From: Pseudomonas sp. TH31
Lineage (GTDB): Bacteria > Pseudomonadota > Gammaproteobacteria > Pseudomonadales > Pseudomonadaceae
Reading direction: 5' to 3'
Assembly: GCF_016650815.1 (NCBI RefSeq)
Contig: NZ_JAEKEZ010000034.1
Span: 244,725 to 308,724 of the forward strand
DNA length: 64,000 nt
Below the pieces are notes generated by a model. The model ran no database searches and had not been told where the DNA came from. It saw only the letters and a program-made list of their open reading frames with translations. The position numbers and the translations under genes are program-made. Shown piece by piece: positions 17,084-26,114 of the stretch. Position 1 is the first letter of the stretch. Each line of letters opens with the position of its first letter.

Positions 17084-17419
17084 ATGAAGAGATTGACCCA
17101 ACTGGCTGTTGTGCCTTTGCTGCTGGCCGGCTGCGCCTCCGCGCCTAACAACCCGACGCTGACCCTGCAGACCCATAAAACGCCTGCCCAGTACGCTGAT
17201 TGCGTGGTGCCGAAGTTACAAGGCAGCGCAATGGCCCCGACGGTCTCGCAAACCCAGCGCAGCTATCGGATCGTGGTGCCGAGCAAAGTCGCTGCGGATA
17301 ACGTGCTCGAAGCCTACAAGGCCCCGAACGGCGGCAAGGTGTTTTTGTATGAGCGCCACTTGCTGGGGTCGAACTTCATACCGTCCAGTTTCGAGCGTGC
17401 CGCGCAGGAATGCCTGTAA
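17084..17419 (+). CDS. Small lipoprotein, hypothetical
   Basis: A 111-residue protein with a lipoprotein signal: MKRL, hydrophobic core and lipobox LAGC (Cys17). The mature part has two Cys (YADCVVPKLQ and the C-terminal AQECL) that could form a disulfide in the periplasm. AAGGA lies upstream of ATG 17084; the frame is open much further upstream without a credible start. Function unknown; similar small outer-membrane lipoproteins are common in Pseudomonas. Confidence 0.7.
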   Translation: MKRLTQLAVVPLLLAGCASAPNNPTLTLQTHKTPAQYADCVVPKLQGSAMAPTVSQTQRSYRIVVPSKVAADNVLEAYKAPNGGKVFLYERHLLGSNFIPSSFERAAQECL

Positions 17420-17475
17420 CAGATTAGCGTTTTTACCGAAGCTCCTTTGGTTGGCCGCAACCAACCAATTTTTTG

Positions 17476-17507
17476 CCCCGTGTCCCCTATGGCCGCGGGG
17501 TTTTTTT
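17476..17507 (+). terminator. Possible rho-independent terminator
   Basis: CCCCG (17476-17480) and CGGGG (17496-17500) can pair around a 15-base loop and are followed by seven T. It lies between two convergent genes. The loop is long, so support is moderate. Confidence 0.5.
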
Positions 17508-17541
17508 GTGTGGGGATTTTGTATCTCGGAGCATTGCGCTT

Positions 17542-18459
17542 TTAACGCCGCGCAGACAACTGCTGCGGCGCCAGGAACGCATCGTGGAAGTAGTTACGAA
17601 ACGCCTGCATCGCCGGGCTGAATTTCCGCTCGCGATGCCATGCCAGCCCGACGCTCATCGGCGTCACCTTATCGGTGATGGTCATGGTTTCAATGCGTTT
17701 GCCTTCCAGTGACCAGGGGCGGTGCACCAGGTCCGAGAGGATCGCCACGCCGCTACCATTGGCGACCATGCTGCGCACCGCTTCGACTGAGCTGGTGCGC
17801 ACCCGCACGTTTGGCTGCTGGTGTGCATGTTCCCAATAACGCATGGCGCTTTGTTCGGCTTCGTCGACGGTCAGCAGGATGTAGGGTTCCTTTGCCACGT
17901 CGGCGAGGCTGACCGCCGAGCGTTCGCACAGCGGATGATGGCTGGGCAGCCATAACCGGCGTTCGGAGTTGAAGAGAATTTCCGAGACGATGTCCGGGTG
18001 GGTGAGGTTGGCGGTGAGCACCACCGCCATGTCGAATCGACCCTCCAGCAGGCCTTGCTCGATGGCGGTCCGCTCTTGTTCATGGACTTCGATGGCCACG
18101 TCCGGGTGCCAGTGTTCCAGCCGTTGCAAATGGTGCGGCAGGAAGTAGCCGATCACCGTGTAACTCGCCGCCAATCGCAGCAGGCCGCTGGCACGGATAT
18201 CCGGCAACGGGCTGTTCAACGCGTCATCGACGCTGCGCAAAATCACGTACGCCCGATTCAGAAAGTGCCGCCCGGCATCGGTCAGGCTCATGCCCTGGGC
18301 CGAGCGCTGGAACAGCAGCGTGCCGAGCATGCCTTCCAGTTCCTTGATCGCCGTGGTTACCGCGGACTGGGAAATATTCAGATGAATCGCTGCTTGAGAG
18401 ATTTGCCCGATCTCGGCGGTGGCGACGAAATAGCGGACTTGGCGCAGGGTCAGTGACAT
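17542..18459 (-). CDS. LysR-family regulator of the 5-oxoprolinase operon (probable)
   Basis: A full-length 305-residue regulator with the helix-turn-helix TLRQVRYFVATAEIGQISQAA at the N-terminus and a CynR-like effector domain (LRLAASYTVIGYFLPHHLQRL). ATG at 18459 has GGAG five bases upstream and is preferred over a GTG two codons earlier. It is divergent from pxpA, and the shared region carries two tandem 18-bp repeats of LysR-site type. It most likely senses 5-oxoproline or a related compound; that is inference from position. Confidence 0.85.
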   Translation of the reverse strand: MSLTLRQVRYFVATAEIGQISQAAIHLNISQSAVTTAIKELEGMLGTLLFQRSAQGMSLTDAGRHFLNRAYVILRSVDDALNSPLPDIRASGLLRLAASYTVIGYFLPHHLQRLEHWHPDVAIEVHEQERTAIEQGLLEGRFDMAVVLTANLTHPDIVSEILFNSERRLWLPSHHPLCERSAVSLADVAKEPYILLTVDEAEQSAMRYWEHAHQQPNVRVRTSSVEAVRSMVANGSGVAILSDLVHRPWSLEGKRIETMTITDKVTPMSVGLAWHRERKFSPAMQAFRNYFHDAFLAPQQLSARR

Positions 18460-18476
18460 GAACACTCCGGACGACG

Positions 18477-18512
18477 AGCTATCTGTTCTTTAGAAGCTAT
18501 CTGTTTTTCAGA
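18477..18512 (+). promoter_or_regulatory. Two tandem 18-bp repeats, LysR operator candidate
   Basis: AGCTATCTGTTCTTTAGA (18477-18494) is followed directly by AGCTATCTGTTTTTCAGA (18495-18512), 16 of 18 bases identical. Each contains an inverted TCTG-N-CAGA or TCT-N7-AGA element of T-N11-A type. A third related element, CTATCTGATAATAG, lies at 18520-18533. Spacing of 18 bp would place bound dimers at nearly two helical turns. Confidence 0.6.
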
Positions 18513-18602
18513 AGATGGCCTATCTGATAATAGATCTTCCCAAGGGGTAAGCAGGAATCTAACTTGGCTTGCATGAAGTCACAAGCGTCAGGAGCAAGCG
18601 TC

Positions 18603-19361
18603 ATGCAGGCAGTAGATTTCAACTCGGACATGGGCGAAGGCTTCGGCCCATGGACCATCGGCGATGGCGTCGACAATGAGCTGATGGGCTTCATCAGCTC
18701 AGCCAATATCGCCACCGGTTTTCATGCCGGAGACCCCGGCACCATGCGCCGTACCATTGAACAGGCCAAGCGCCTGGGCGTGGCCATTGGCGCACATCCG
18801 GGGTTTCGCGACCTGGTCGGTTTCGGCCGTCGGCACATCAATGCCCCGGCCCAGGAGCTGGTCGACGACATGCTGTATCAGTTGGGTGCCCTGCGTGAAC
18901 TCGCCCGGGTTCAAGGCGTGGCCCTGCAACACATCAAACCCCATGGCGCGCTCTATATGCACCTGGCCCGTGACGAGGAGGCCGCCCGTTTGCTGGTGGA
19001 AAACCTCCAGCGCCTGGAGCCCGGGTTGTTGCTGTATTGCATGCCCGATTCTGTGATCTGGCGAGTCGCCAAAGAACTCGGCCAGCCAGTGATCCGCGAG
19101 TTTTATGCCGACCGCGAGTACGACCTCGGCGGTTCCATCGTCTTCACCCGCAATGTGCGCGCTTACGATCCGGCCCAGGTCGCCGCGCGAGTACTGCGCG
19201 CCTGTCAGCAGGGCGTGGTACGCACGGTCGAGGGCCAGGACCTGGCGATTGAATTCGATTCGATCTGTTTGCACAGCGATACACCCGGCGCCCTGGCGTT
19301 GGTCGAGGCCACGCGTCATGCGCTCGATGGCGCCGGGATCAAGGTGCGCGCACCGCGCTGA
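18603..19361 (+). CDS. pxpA: 5-oxoprolinase subunit A (LamB/YcsF family)
   Basis: PxpA is one part of the bacterial ATP-dependent 5-oxoprolinase, which opens 5-oxoproline to glutamate. The protein of 252 residues starts VDFNSDMGEGFGPW, the strongly conserved family N-terminus, and contains IGAHPGFRDLVGFGRR and HIKPHGALY. ATG at 18603 has AGGAG eight bases upstream. First gene of an operon of six, all on the plus strand with short or overlapping junctions. Confidence 0.93.
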   Translation: MQAVDFNSDMGEGFGPWTIGDGVDNELMGFISSANIATGFHAGDPGTMRRTIEQAKRLGVAIGAHPGFRDLVGFGRRHINAPAQELVDDMLYQLGALRELARVQGVALQHIKPHGALYMHLARDEEAARLLVENLQRLEPGLLLYCMPDSVIWRVAKELGQPVIREFYADREYDLGGSIVFTRNVRAYDPAQVAARVLRACQQGVVRTVEGQDLAIEFDSICLHSDTPGALALVEATRHALDGAGIKVRAPR

Positions 19362-19454
19362 TGCCACACGAAAACACCTGGTACACAGACGCCAGGGTTT
19401 GCACACCGATTCATTTTTGCCTGCCTTTCTACAACTATTCCAAGAGGAACAGAC

Positions 19455-19700
19455 ATGGCCGAACACACTGTAATTACTCCGTTACCGGGGACCTTCTACC
19501 GCAAAGCCACCCCCGAGTCGGCGAACTTCGTCGAGGTGGGCGCGCAGGTCAGTGCCGACACGGTGATTGGCCTGATCGAGGTCATGAAGCAGTTTTCCGA
19601 ACTGACCGCCGGGACGGCCGGTCGCCTTGGCGCATTCCTGGTGGAAGACGGCGATCCGGTGGAGCCGGGTCAGGTCGTCGCAACACTCGACGACGAGTGA
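19455..19700 (+). CDS. Biotin carboxyl carrier protein (AccB-like, short)
   Basis: An 81-residue single biotinyl domain. The biotinylated lysine lies in EVMKQF (Lys45), a slight variant of the usual EAMK(M/L). Flanking glycine turns (PLPGTFYRKATPES and DGDPVEPGQVVATLDD) are as in lipoyl/biotinyl folds. It lacks the long N-terminal region of fatty-acid AccB, so it is a dedicated carrier for the carboxylase encoded next door, 10 bp downstream. Confidence 0.9.
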   Translation: MAEHTVITPLPGTFYRKATPESANFVEVGAQVSADTVIGLIEVMKQFSELTAGTAGRLGAFLVEDGDPVEPGQVVATLDDE

Positions 19701-19710
19701 GGGCGCGATC

Positions 19711-21083
19711 ATGACTCAAGCCATTCATAAATTGCTGATCGCCAACCGAGGCGAGATTGCCGTGCGGATTATTCGTGCCGCCAAAGCGCTGGGAATTCCC
19801 ACCGTTGCCGCGTGCAGTGAAGCGGACGTCGATTCCCAGGCCGCGCGCATGGCTGACGAGGTGCACGTTCTCGGCCCGGCCCGCGCCGACAAAAGTTACT
19901 TGAACGTCGAGGCATTGCTTTGTGCCTTGAAAGCCACCGGCGCCAACGCGGTGCACCCCGGTTATGGCTTTCTTTCGGAGAACGCCGACTTCGCCGAAGC
20001 GGTCCTTGCGGCTGGCGCTATTTTCGTCGGGCCAAGTCCGCAGACGATCCGGCGCATGGGCGATAAGGCCGAGGCCCGGCGCACCGCGCAAGAGGCCGGC
20101 GTGCCAGTGGTGCCGGGTTCCCCCGGTGAACTGTTCGACGTTGAATCGGCGCTCAAGGCTGCCGAATCCGTTGGCTTTCCGCTGTTGATCAAAGCCTCGG
20201 CCGGTGGCGGCGGGCGCGGTATTCGACTGGCGGAAAACGCCCTGCAACTGACAGAAGAATTCCCTCGCTCCCAGCGCGAAGCCCAGGCTGCCTTTGGCAA
20301 TGGCGCGGTGTACCTGGAACGGTTTATCAGCAAGGCCCGGCACATTGAAGTGCAGGTGTTGGGTGACGGTCAGCACGCGGTGCATTTGTTCGAACGCGAG
20401 TGCTCGTTGCAACGTCGCCGGCAGAAAATCTTCGAAGAAGCACCGTCGCCGGTACTCAGTCAGCAGCAACGCGAAACGCTCTGTGCCAGCGCCGTGCGCC
20501 TGACCGAATCCCTCGGCTACAAGGGCGCCGGGACCTTGGAGTACCTGTATGACGACGTGACGGGCGAGTTCTTCTTTATCGAGATGAACACGCGGATTCA
20601 GGTTGAGCACCCGGTCAGCGAACTGATCACCGGGATCGACCTGGTCCAGGCCATGTTGCGCATTGCCGGCGGGGAGCCGCTGGGCTTCAAGCAACGTGAT
20701 ATCCAGCTCAACGGCGCCGCATTGCAAATGCGTTTGAACGCCGAAGACCCTGCGCGGGATTTTTCCCCAGCCCAGGCCTGGTCGAGGAACTGATCTGGCC
20801 GCAAGGCGAGGGCATCCGCGTCGACACGCATCTGTATCAAGGCTACCGCGTGCCGCCGTACTATGACTCGCTGCTGGCCAAGCTGATCGTTCACGGTGCT
20901 GATCGCGCCGAAGCCCTGGCCCGTGCGCGGGTTGCGGTGGCGCAAACCACGCTCACCGGCATGGCCAGCACCTTGGCGCTGCACGGCGAACTGCTGGAAC
21001 AACCGTGGCTGCACCGCGCCGACTTCCACACCGGCACCCTGGAAACCTGGCTGGCCGAGCGGCGCAGCGGAGGTGAGGCATGA
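19711..21083 (+). CDS. Biotin carboxylase (AccC-like), frameshifted
   Basis: ATP-grasp biotin carboxylase: KLLIANRGEIAVRIIRAAK at the N-terminus, the glycine loop KASAGGGGRGIR, the ATP and bicarbonate region RHIEVQVLGDG, and the catalytic EMNTRIQVEHPVSE. The frame breaks at 20765-20768 (TTTTCCCCAGC). One more C gives FSPSPGLVEELIWPQGEGIRVDTH and leads to the stop at 21083, for 457 residues, the normal size. The stop overlaps the next start by ATGA. It should load CO2 on the carrier protein made from the gene just upstream. Confidence 0.9.
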
Positions 21084-21952
21084 GCAACCCAATCCGCTAC
21101 AGCTTTGGCGCCGATGAGCATCTGTTTGCCGAAGTCAGCGACAGCATGTCCCTTGACGCGTTCTTCAAGGGCATGGCCGTCACCCGTGCGGTGGAACGTC
21201 TGGCGCTGGATGGCGTGCTGGATGTGTGCCTGGCCAACGCGTCGTTCCAGATTCGTTTTGACCCGGATCGCATTGCCCCTCACACCTTGCTCGAAGCCGT
21301 GAAAGGCGCCGAGGCCGAGGCAGTCGCCGAACGTACGTTGCAGACGCGGATCATCGAGATTCCGGTGCTCTACAACGACCCCTGGACCCACGAAACCCTG
21401 ATGCGCTTTCGCGACCGTCATCAAGACCCGAGCGCCACGGATCTTGAGTATGCCGCGCGGATCAACGGCCTGGCGGACGTCGACGCGTTCATCGCAGCCC
21501 ACAGTGGTGCACCGTGGTTTGTCTCGATGGTCGGCTTCGTTGCCGGGCTGCCGTTCATGTTCCAGATGGTCGAGCGCGAGCGGCAGTTGCAGGTGCCCAA
21601 GTACCTGCGACCACGCACTGACACGCCGAAACTGACCCTGGGTCACGGCGGGTGCTTCGGCTGTATCTACTCGGTGCGCGGTGCCGGTGGTTATCAGATG
21701 TTTGGCGTTACGCCGGCCCCGATCTACGACCCGCAGCAAAACCTCGCGTACCTGAAAGAACACATGGTGTTTTTCCGCCCGGGTGACATCGTGCAGTTCA
21801 AACCGATGGACCGTGAGGCCTACGACCACGCGGTGGCCGAAGTGGAAGCAGGGCGCTTCGATCTGCGGATTCGGCCGGTTGAGTTCTCGCTGGACGCGTT
21901 TCTGGCCGACCCCGTCGGCTATCCCAAGTCGCTGCAGGAGGTATTGGCATGA
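21080..21952 (+). CDS. pxpB: 5-oxoprolinase subunit B / carboxyltransferase small domain
   Basis: Belongs to the allophanate hydrolase subunit 1 (KipI/PxpB) family: AFIAAHSGAPWFVSMVGFVAGLPFMF, LRPRTDTPKLTLGHGGCFGCIYSVRGAGGYQMFG and FFRPGDIVQF. At 290 residues it is longer than E. coli PxpB (about 220), with an extra N-terminal part of the urea-carboxylase type. Coupled to both neighbours by ATGA overlaps (21080-21083 and 21949-21952). Confidence 0.88.
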   Translation: MSNPIRYSFGADEHLFAEVSDSMSLDAFFKGMAVTRAVERLALDGVLDVCLANASFQIRFDPDRIAPHTLLEAVKGAEAEAVAERTLQTRIIEIPVLYNDPWTHETLMRFRDRHQDPSATDLEYAARINGLADVDAFIAAHSGAPWFVSMVGFVAGLPFMFQMVERERQLQVPKYLRPRTDTPKLTLGHGGCFGCIYSVRGAGGYQMFGVTPAPIYDPQQNLAYLKEHMVFFRPGDIVQFKPMDREAYDHAVAEVEAGRFDLRIRPVEFSLDAFLADPVGYPKSLQEVLA

Positions 21953-22923
21953 TCAAGGTCATCAAACCCGGTCTCGCCACTTCGGTACAGGACTTGGGCC
22001 GCGAAGGTTATTACCACTTGGGCATTCCACCCTCCGGAGCGCTCGATCAATACGCCTTGAGCGCCGCCAATCAACTGGTGGGTAACCCGGCGGGTGCCGC
22101 AGCACTTGAATGCACGCTGCTGGGGCCGGAGTTGGAATTTCAGCAGGATGCGCTGGTGGCAGTCTGCGGCGCGCACATGACACCGCGGGTCGATGGCGTG
22201 GAAATGCACCACGACACGGCGTTCTCGGTGAAGGCCGGGCAAGTGCTGCGCTTTGACTTTCCGAAGGCCGGCGCCCGTGCCTATCTGGCGGTGGCCGGTG
22301 GGATTGATGTGCCGATCGTACTCGGCAGTCGTTCGACCTATGCCCTCGGCGCACTGGGCGGTTTTCAAGGGCGTCGCCTGATGGCTGGAGACGAATTGCC
22401 CGTCGGTATCGCCAGTGGCAAGAGCCGCTCCGGGGCCAGTTTGCCCATGGCGTTGCGGCAGTCGCTGGGCGGCGAAATCACCCTGCGAGTGGTGCCAGGC
22501 CTGTACTACCACCGCTTGAGCGAGACCGCAGCGAAGAGCTTTTTCGCCGAACCCTGGACGGTCGGTTCAGAGGCGGACCGCATCGGTTATCGCTTCAAGG
22601 GCGGCAGCGCGCTGAGTTTTCAGCCCCGTGAGCAACCGTTCGGCGCCGGTTCCGATCCGTCGAACATCGTCGACAGTTGCTACCCGATCGGCTCGATCCA
22701 GGTGCCCGCCGGGCTCGAACCGATCGTGTTGCACCGCGACGCCGTATCCGGTGGCGGCTACGCGATGATCGGCACGGTGATCAGCGCCGACCTCGACTTG
22801 ATCGGCCAGATGCAACCCAACCAGAAGGCCCGCTTTGTGGCGGTCACCCTCGAAGAGGCGTTGGAAGCGCGACGTTCCTATAAGAAAAAGCTCAGTTGCC
22901 TGGGCAAGCTGTTCCCTTCCTGA
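21949..22923 (+). CDS. pxpC: 5-oxoprolinase subunit C / biotin-dependent carboxyltransferase
   Basis: Family of allophanate hydrolase subunit 2 (KipA/PxpC). Typical segments are IKPGLATSVQDLGREGYYHLGIPPSGALD at the start, YLAVAGGIDVPIVLGSRSTY, and IQVPAGLEPIVLHRDAVSGGGYAMIGTVI near the end. Together with PxpB it forms the second half of the enzyme. A length of 324 residues is usual. A weak hairpin CCCGC/GCGGG follows at about 22929-22947. Confidence 0.9.
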   Translation: MIKVIKPGLATSVQDLGREGYYHLGIPPSGALDQYALSAANQLVGNPAGAAALECTLLGPELEFQQDALVAVCGAHMTPRVDGVEMHHDTAFSVKAGQVLRFDFPKAGARAYLAVAGGIDVPIVLGSRSTYALGALGGFQGRRLMAGDELPVGIASGKSRSGASLPMALRQSLGGEITLRVVPGLYYHRLSETAAKSFFAEPWTVGSEADRIGYRFKGGSALSFQPREQPFGAGSDPSNIVDSCYPIGSIQVPAGLEPIVLHRDAVSGGGYAMIGTVISADLDLIGQMQPNQKARFVAVTLEEALEARRSYKKKLSCLGKLFPS

Positions 22924-23034
22924 TTCTGCCCGCCGCAACGCGCGGGTAATGCCAAACGGTACGCCAACGCCGCACTTCGGTGCGGTGGCGGCTGCCCGCG
23001 CTTCAACCTTTGACTGGTTCTGGAGTTCACGCAT

Positions 23035-24357
23035 ATGGCTGCTTTATCGCAATCGAGTCAAACCGGGCAAGACCCGGCCGATCAACCCGTTCCGACTGAA
23101 GCGCGCATGGGCCGACTGTCCCTGACCATGGCCTGGTGGGCGGTGTGCAGTGCGATGTTCTACATCGTGGTCGGTGCTTCACTGGCGTTGTCCTTCGGTG
23201 CGCGCAATGCACTGATCGGGATGGTCCTGTCGGTGATCAGTTACGGGCTGGTCAACAGTGTGTTCAGTCGCTTCGCCATCCGCAGCGGCTTGTCGGTGGC
23301 GTTGTTTTCGCGGCTATTGTTCGGCAGCACCGGGGCGTGTCTGGCGACCTTGATCTTCTTCTCAACGGCGATCTATTACGCGGTGTTCGAAGGCTCGGTG
23401 ATTGCCGTCGCGCTCCATCACCTGTACCCGGAACTGGTCTATCCGCTGGCCGCACTCATCGTGGTGCTGTACAGCGTGCCAATGATCCTCGGCAGCGTGC
23501 AGCACTGGCTGGACAAGCTCAACGGCGTATTGCTGCCGGTGTACCTGGGCGGCTTGCTGGTGGCGGTGGGGCTATCGATCAGTCGGTATGGCTACCAGCC
23601 GCAATGGCTGGATTTCGGCCCGGCAACCCCCAGCGCCTTCGGCTGGTGGGACTGCTTTGTCGCGTACATGGGGGTCTGGGTATTGATGCTGTTCACTTTC
23701 GATTACGCCCGTTTTGGCAAGCCCGAGGACGCCGGGTATCACGGTCGCTGGAACTTCGGCATGCCGTTCTATGCGGTGACTTTCCTGCTCAATGGCGCGG
23801 CCGGCATCTACCTGGTCAGCAGCATTCCCCATGACGGCGCGCTGAACGAAGTCTCGGTGGTGATGGCGATTTTGCAGTTGATGGGCTTGTGGGGATTGCT
23901 GTTTGTCTGGGCCACGCAAACCCGGATCAACACCGCCAATTACTACCTGGCGACGCTGAACATGCAGGCATTCTTTGCACGCTTCGGCATTCGTGGTTCG
24001 TACTTGATGTGGGCGCTGGCGGTCGGGGTGATCGTCTATGGATTGATGCTCGCCGACGTGTTTGCCTACATCCTCAAGGCGTTGGCCTATCAGGGGATTT
24101 TCGTGGTGGCCTGGGTGGGTGTGGCGTTGGCGCAGATTCTGTACGGGCGCAGTGATGTGGCGTCGCTGGACAGGGTGGCTGCGTTTAACCCGGCAGGTTT
24201 GACGGCGTGGTTTGGCGCTACGGCGCTGGGGCTTGGGTTGATGTTTTCTGGCGGTGGTTTGAGCAGTTTTTCTGCGCCATCGACCGTGATCGCTGCGTTT
24301 GTGTTGCAGGCGGGGTTGTCGCGCCGTAGCCGGTTACCGTTGCAGTTAGTGGAGTAG
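23035..24357 (+). CDS. NCS1-type (purine/cytosine/allantoin-like) permease
   Basis: A 440-residue protein with about 12 membrane helices. The start of the hydrophobic part (LSLTMAWWAVCSAMFYIVVGASLALSFGARNALIGM) and the mid-protein NTANYYLATLN region are of the nucleobase:cation symporter-1 class. It is the last gene of the pxp operon, 111 bp after pxpC, and by context probably imports 5-oxoproline or a related cyclic amide. Substrate is inferred from position, not from residues. Confidence 0.82.
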   Translation: MAALSQSSQTGQDPADQPVPTEARMGRLSLTMAWWAVCSAMFYIVVGASLALSFGARNALIGMVLSVISYGLVNSVFSRFAIRSGLSVALFSRLLFGSTGACLATLIFFSTAIYYAVFEGSVIAVALHHLYPELVYPLAALIVVLYSVPMILGSVQHWLDKLNGVLLPVYLGGLLVAVGLSISRYGYQPQWLDFGPATPSAFGWWDCFVAYMGVWVLMLFTFDYARFGKPEDAGYHGRWNFGMPFYAVTFLLNGAAGIYLVSSIPHDGALNEVSVVMAILQLMGLWGLLFVWATQTRINTANYYLATLNMQAFFARFGIRGSYLMWALAVGVIVYGLMLADVFAYILKALAYQGIFVVAWVGVALAQILYGRSDVASLDRVAAFNPAGLTAWFGATALGLGLMFSGGGLSSFSAPSTVIAAFVLQAGLSRRSRLPLQLVE

Positions 24358-24660
24358 GTTTTTTGCAGCCAGGCATCTCGTGCCCTCCCGCACTGACAAG
24401 GCAGGGTGGGTAACGGGATGTTGGTTGCGGGTTTGCCAGTGATCGATGACTGCCGGTCGCAACCTGCAAGCCTGCCCATAACCGATCTTTGAATCCTCAA
24501 GCCTGAGTTCAGCAAATGGCGGTTCTTGAAACACTTTTGCCTGGCTTGCATCAGCCCTTGGCAACGGGGCAGGGATTGAACTGTTGGGAGTATTTGAATT
24601 CAGTAAAAAAAGGAATTTTCGTTCCCGGAATCAGCCCGCTGACAGTTTTTTCTTTGTCGC
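24358..24660. other. Intergenic region, nothing recognised
   Basis: Between two convergent genes. I find no credible coding frame, RNA or clear terminator; AT-rich stretches around 24601-24625 may be a degenerate terminator. Confidence 0.4.
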
Positions 24661-25143
24661 TCAACTTGGAAGACTTCCCCCGCTCCCGATCAGCAGCGGT
24701 TGGCCGTTAGCCAATAAATAATCAATCATTTTTTCATGCATCGGCCCATTCCATTTCTTTTGATCATCTAACGGTAGCAATACAAAGGTGTAGTCCGTCG
24801 TAAACATATTTAGTGCTTCTGCCGCCTCCCGCGATGTGGCTGTATGGCCGCAGAGCACATCAGCGGTTTTCAGGACCTGAGCAGGAACATATTTATCGTT
24901 TTTATAGAGACTGAGAATCAACCCTTTTCGAGTGAGCACTGCCAGACCAGCCTTGGCGTGGCAGACTGCTTCGTCGCCGTACTTCAACATGCAAAAACCA
25001 GATTCAGATATGGCGATGAGGTCATCGGCTGAAACCCCCAAGTCCTGTTCAATCTGGGTTCTAGCCTGCGGGGTTTGGTAGGGAATGCTGCAAGCAGCAA
25101 GCGTGAAAGTGGAGGCGAGATAAATCAGCGGTAAAAGACGCAT
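24661..25143 (-). CDS. Lipoprotein, hypothetical
   Basis: 160 residues with signal MRLLPLIYLASTFTLAAC, ending in the lipobox LAAC (Cys18). The mature part contains GVSADDLIAISESGFCMLKYGDEAVCHAKAG, with two close Cys that may pair, and VLTRKGLILSLYKNDKY, which looks like a PH-like or beta-sandwich domain. The role is unknown. It is a single gene flanked by long non-coding stretches, and its base composition is somewhat more AT-rich than its neighbours, a possible sign of transfer. Confidence 0.68.
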   Translation of the reverse strand: MRLLPLIYLASTFTLAACSIPYQTPQARTQIEQDLGVSADDLIAISESGFCMLKYGDEAVCHAKAGLAVLTRKGLILSLYKNDKYVPAQVLKTADVLCGHTATSREAAEALNMFTTDYTFVLLPLDDQKKWNGPMHEKMIDYLLANGQPLLIGSGGSLPS

Positions 25144-25465
25144 GGAGACTCCAGTGAATTAGCGTGATGTTAACACTACAAGGCATAGTGCCATCATCTG
25201 GATTTGGCGTTGCTCGACCAGCAGGGAGCCGGGAACAACCACGTTTTTGTTGGGTAAAGAGCCCGTAATCTGGTGGTTAATCCATTTCAGGTTTGTGCCC
25301 ACCAGCCGCTATGGATCCGGGCTTTGTGAAACCGTTCCAGAGCAAATTTGCCAGTCAGAATCGCAACGAAAGTTGGCTCCATCATTACTCGCCGCATTGG
25401 ATCTTTCCTTATTGAGCCGCCGCCCTAGACTGGCTCCAGACCATTGGCCAATTGGAAAGAAATCC
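25144..25465. other. Intergenic region upstream of GNAT gene
   Basis: The divergent space between the lipoprotein and the acetyltransferase. No gene is seen. The end region CCGCCGCCCTAGACTGGCTCC followed by a GGAAAG ribosome site leads into the acetyltransferase. Confidence 0.4.
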
Positions 25466-26009
25466 ATGCTTGCACATGACTTCGACTGGCAACCCAATTT
25501 GTGCGGGAGCACCCTGAGACTTAAGCCTCTGGCCGAATGTGATCTTGAAGGTCTGTACCAGGCGGCGGCTGATCCGGATATTTGGGCCGGCCATCCTGCC
25601 AGGGAGCGCTATAAGCGCGAGGTGTTCGAGGCGTACTTCACCTCGCTACTGGCTACGGAGAAGGCGCTCGCAATCATTGATATTGAGTCGGGGGAGATTG
25701 TCGGCACGTCAAGCTACTACACGCCGCCGGATCTGCCCGACAGCATCGTCATCGGTTTTACCTTTTTGGTGCGTGCGAAATGGGGGCGGTACTAATCGCG
25801 AGCTGAAGCGACTGATGGTGGAGCATGCATTCAAGGCCTGTGAAATCGTATATTTCCACATCGCGCCTTCGAACCTTCGTTCGCAAAAGGCCACGATGAA
25901 GTTGGGCGCAGTGCACTTGTATGACGCCGAACTGAAAATATCCGCTGCGCCTGCCTTGGCGAAGTGCTACGGACTGACGAGAGTTCAGTGGCAAGCGTCG
26001 CAGGGGTGA
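25466..26009 (+). CDS. GNAT acetyltransferase (RimJ/RimL-like), frameshifted
   Basis: The sequence LRLKPLAECDLEGLYQAAADPDIWAGHP at the start is the RimJ/RimL-type signature. The frame ends early at 25795 after a run of five G (25782-25786). One more G gives AKWGGGTNRELKRLMVEHAFK, which includes the acetyl-CoA binding loop, and the frame then runs to 26009, for about 181 residues, the usual size. ATG 25466 has GGAAAG upstream. Target unknown; such enzymes acetylate N-termini or small molecules. Confidence 0.78.
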
Positions 26010-26114
26010 TGGGATGTTCCAACCCAAAATGCGCCTTGAGCAAACGCGGCTAGGCACGTTCACGCCGCGATAGTCGACTCTATTGCCGACCGTACTTCCA
26101 GGAGCGTTGCCCCA

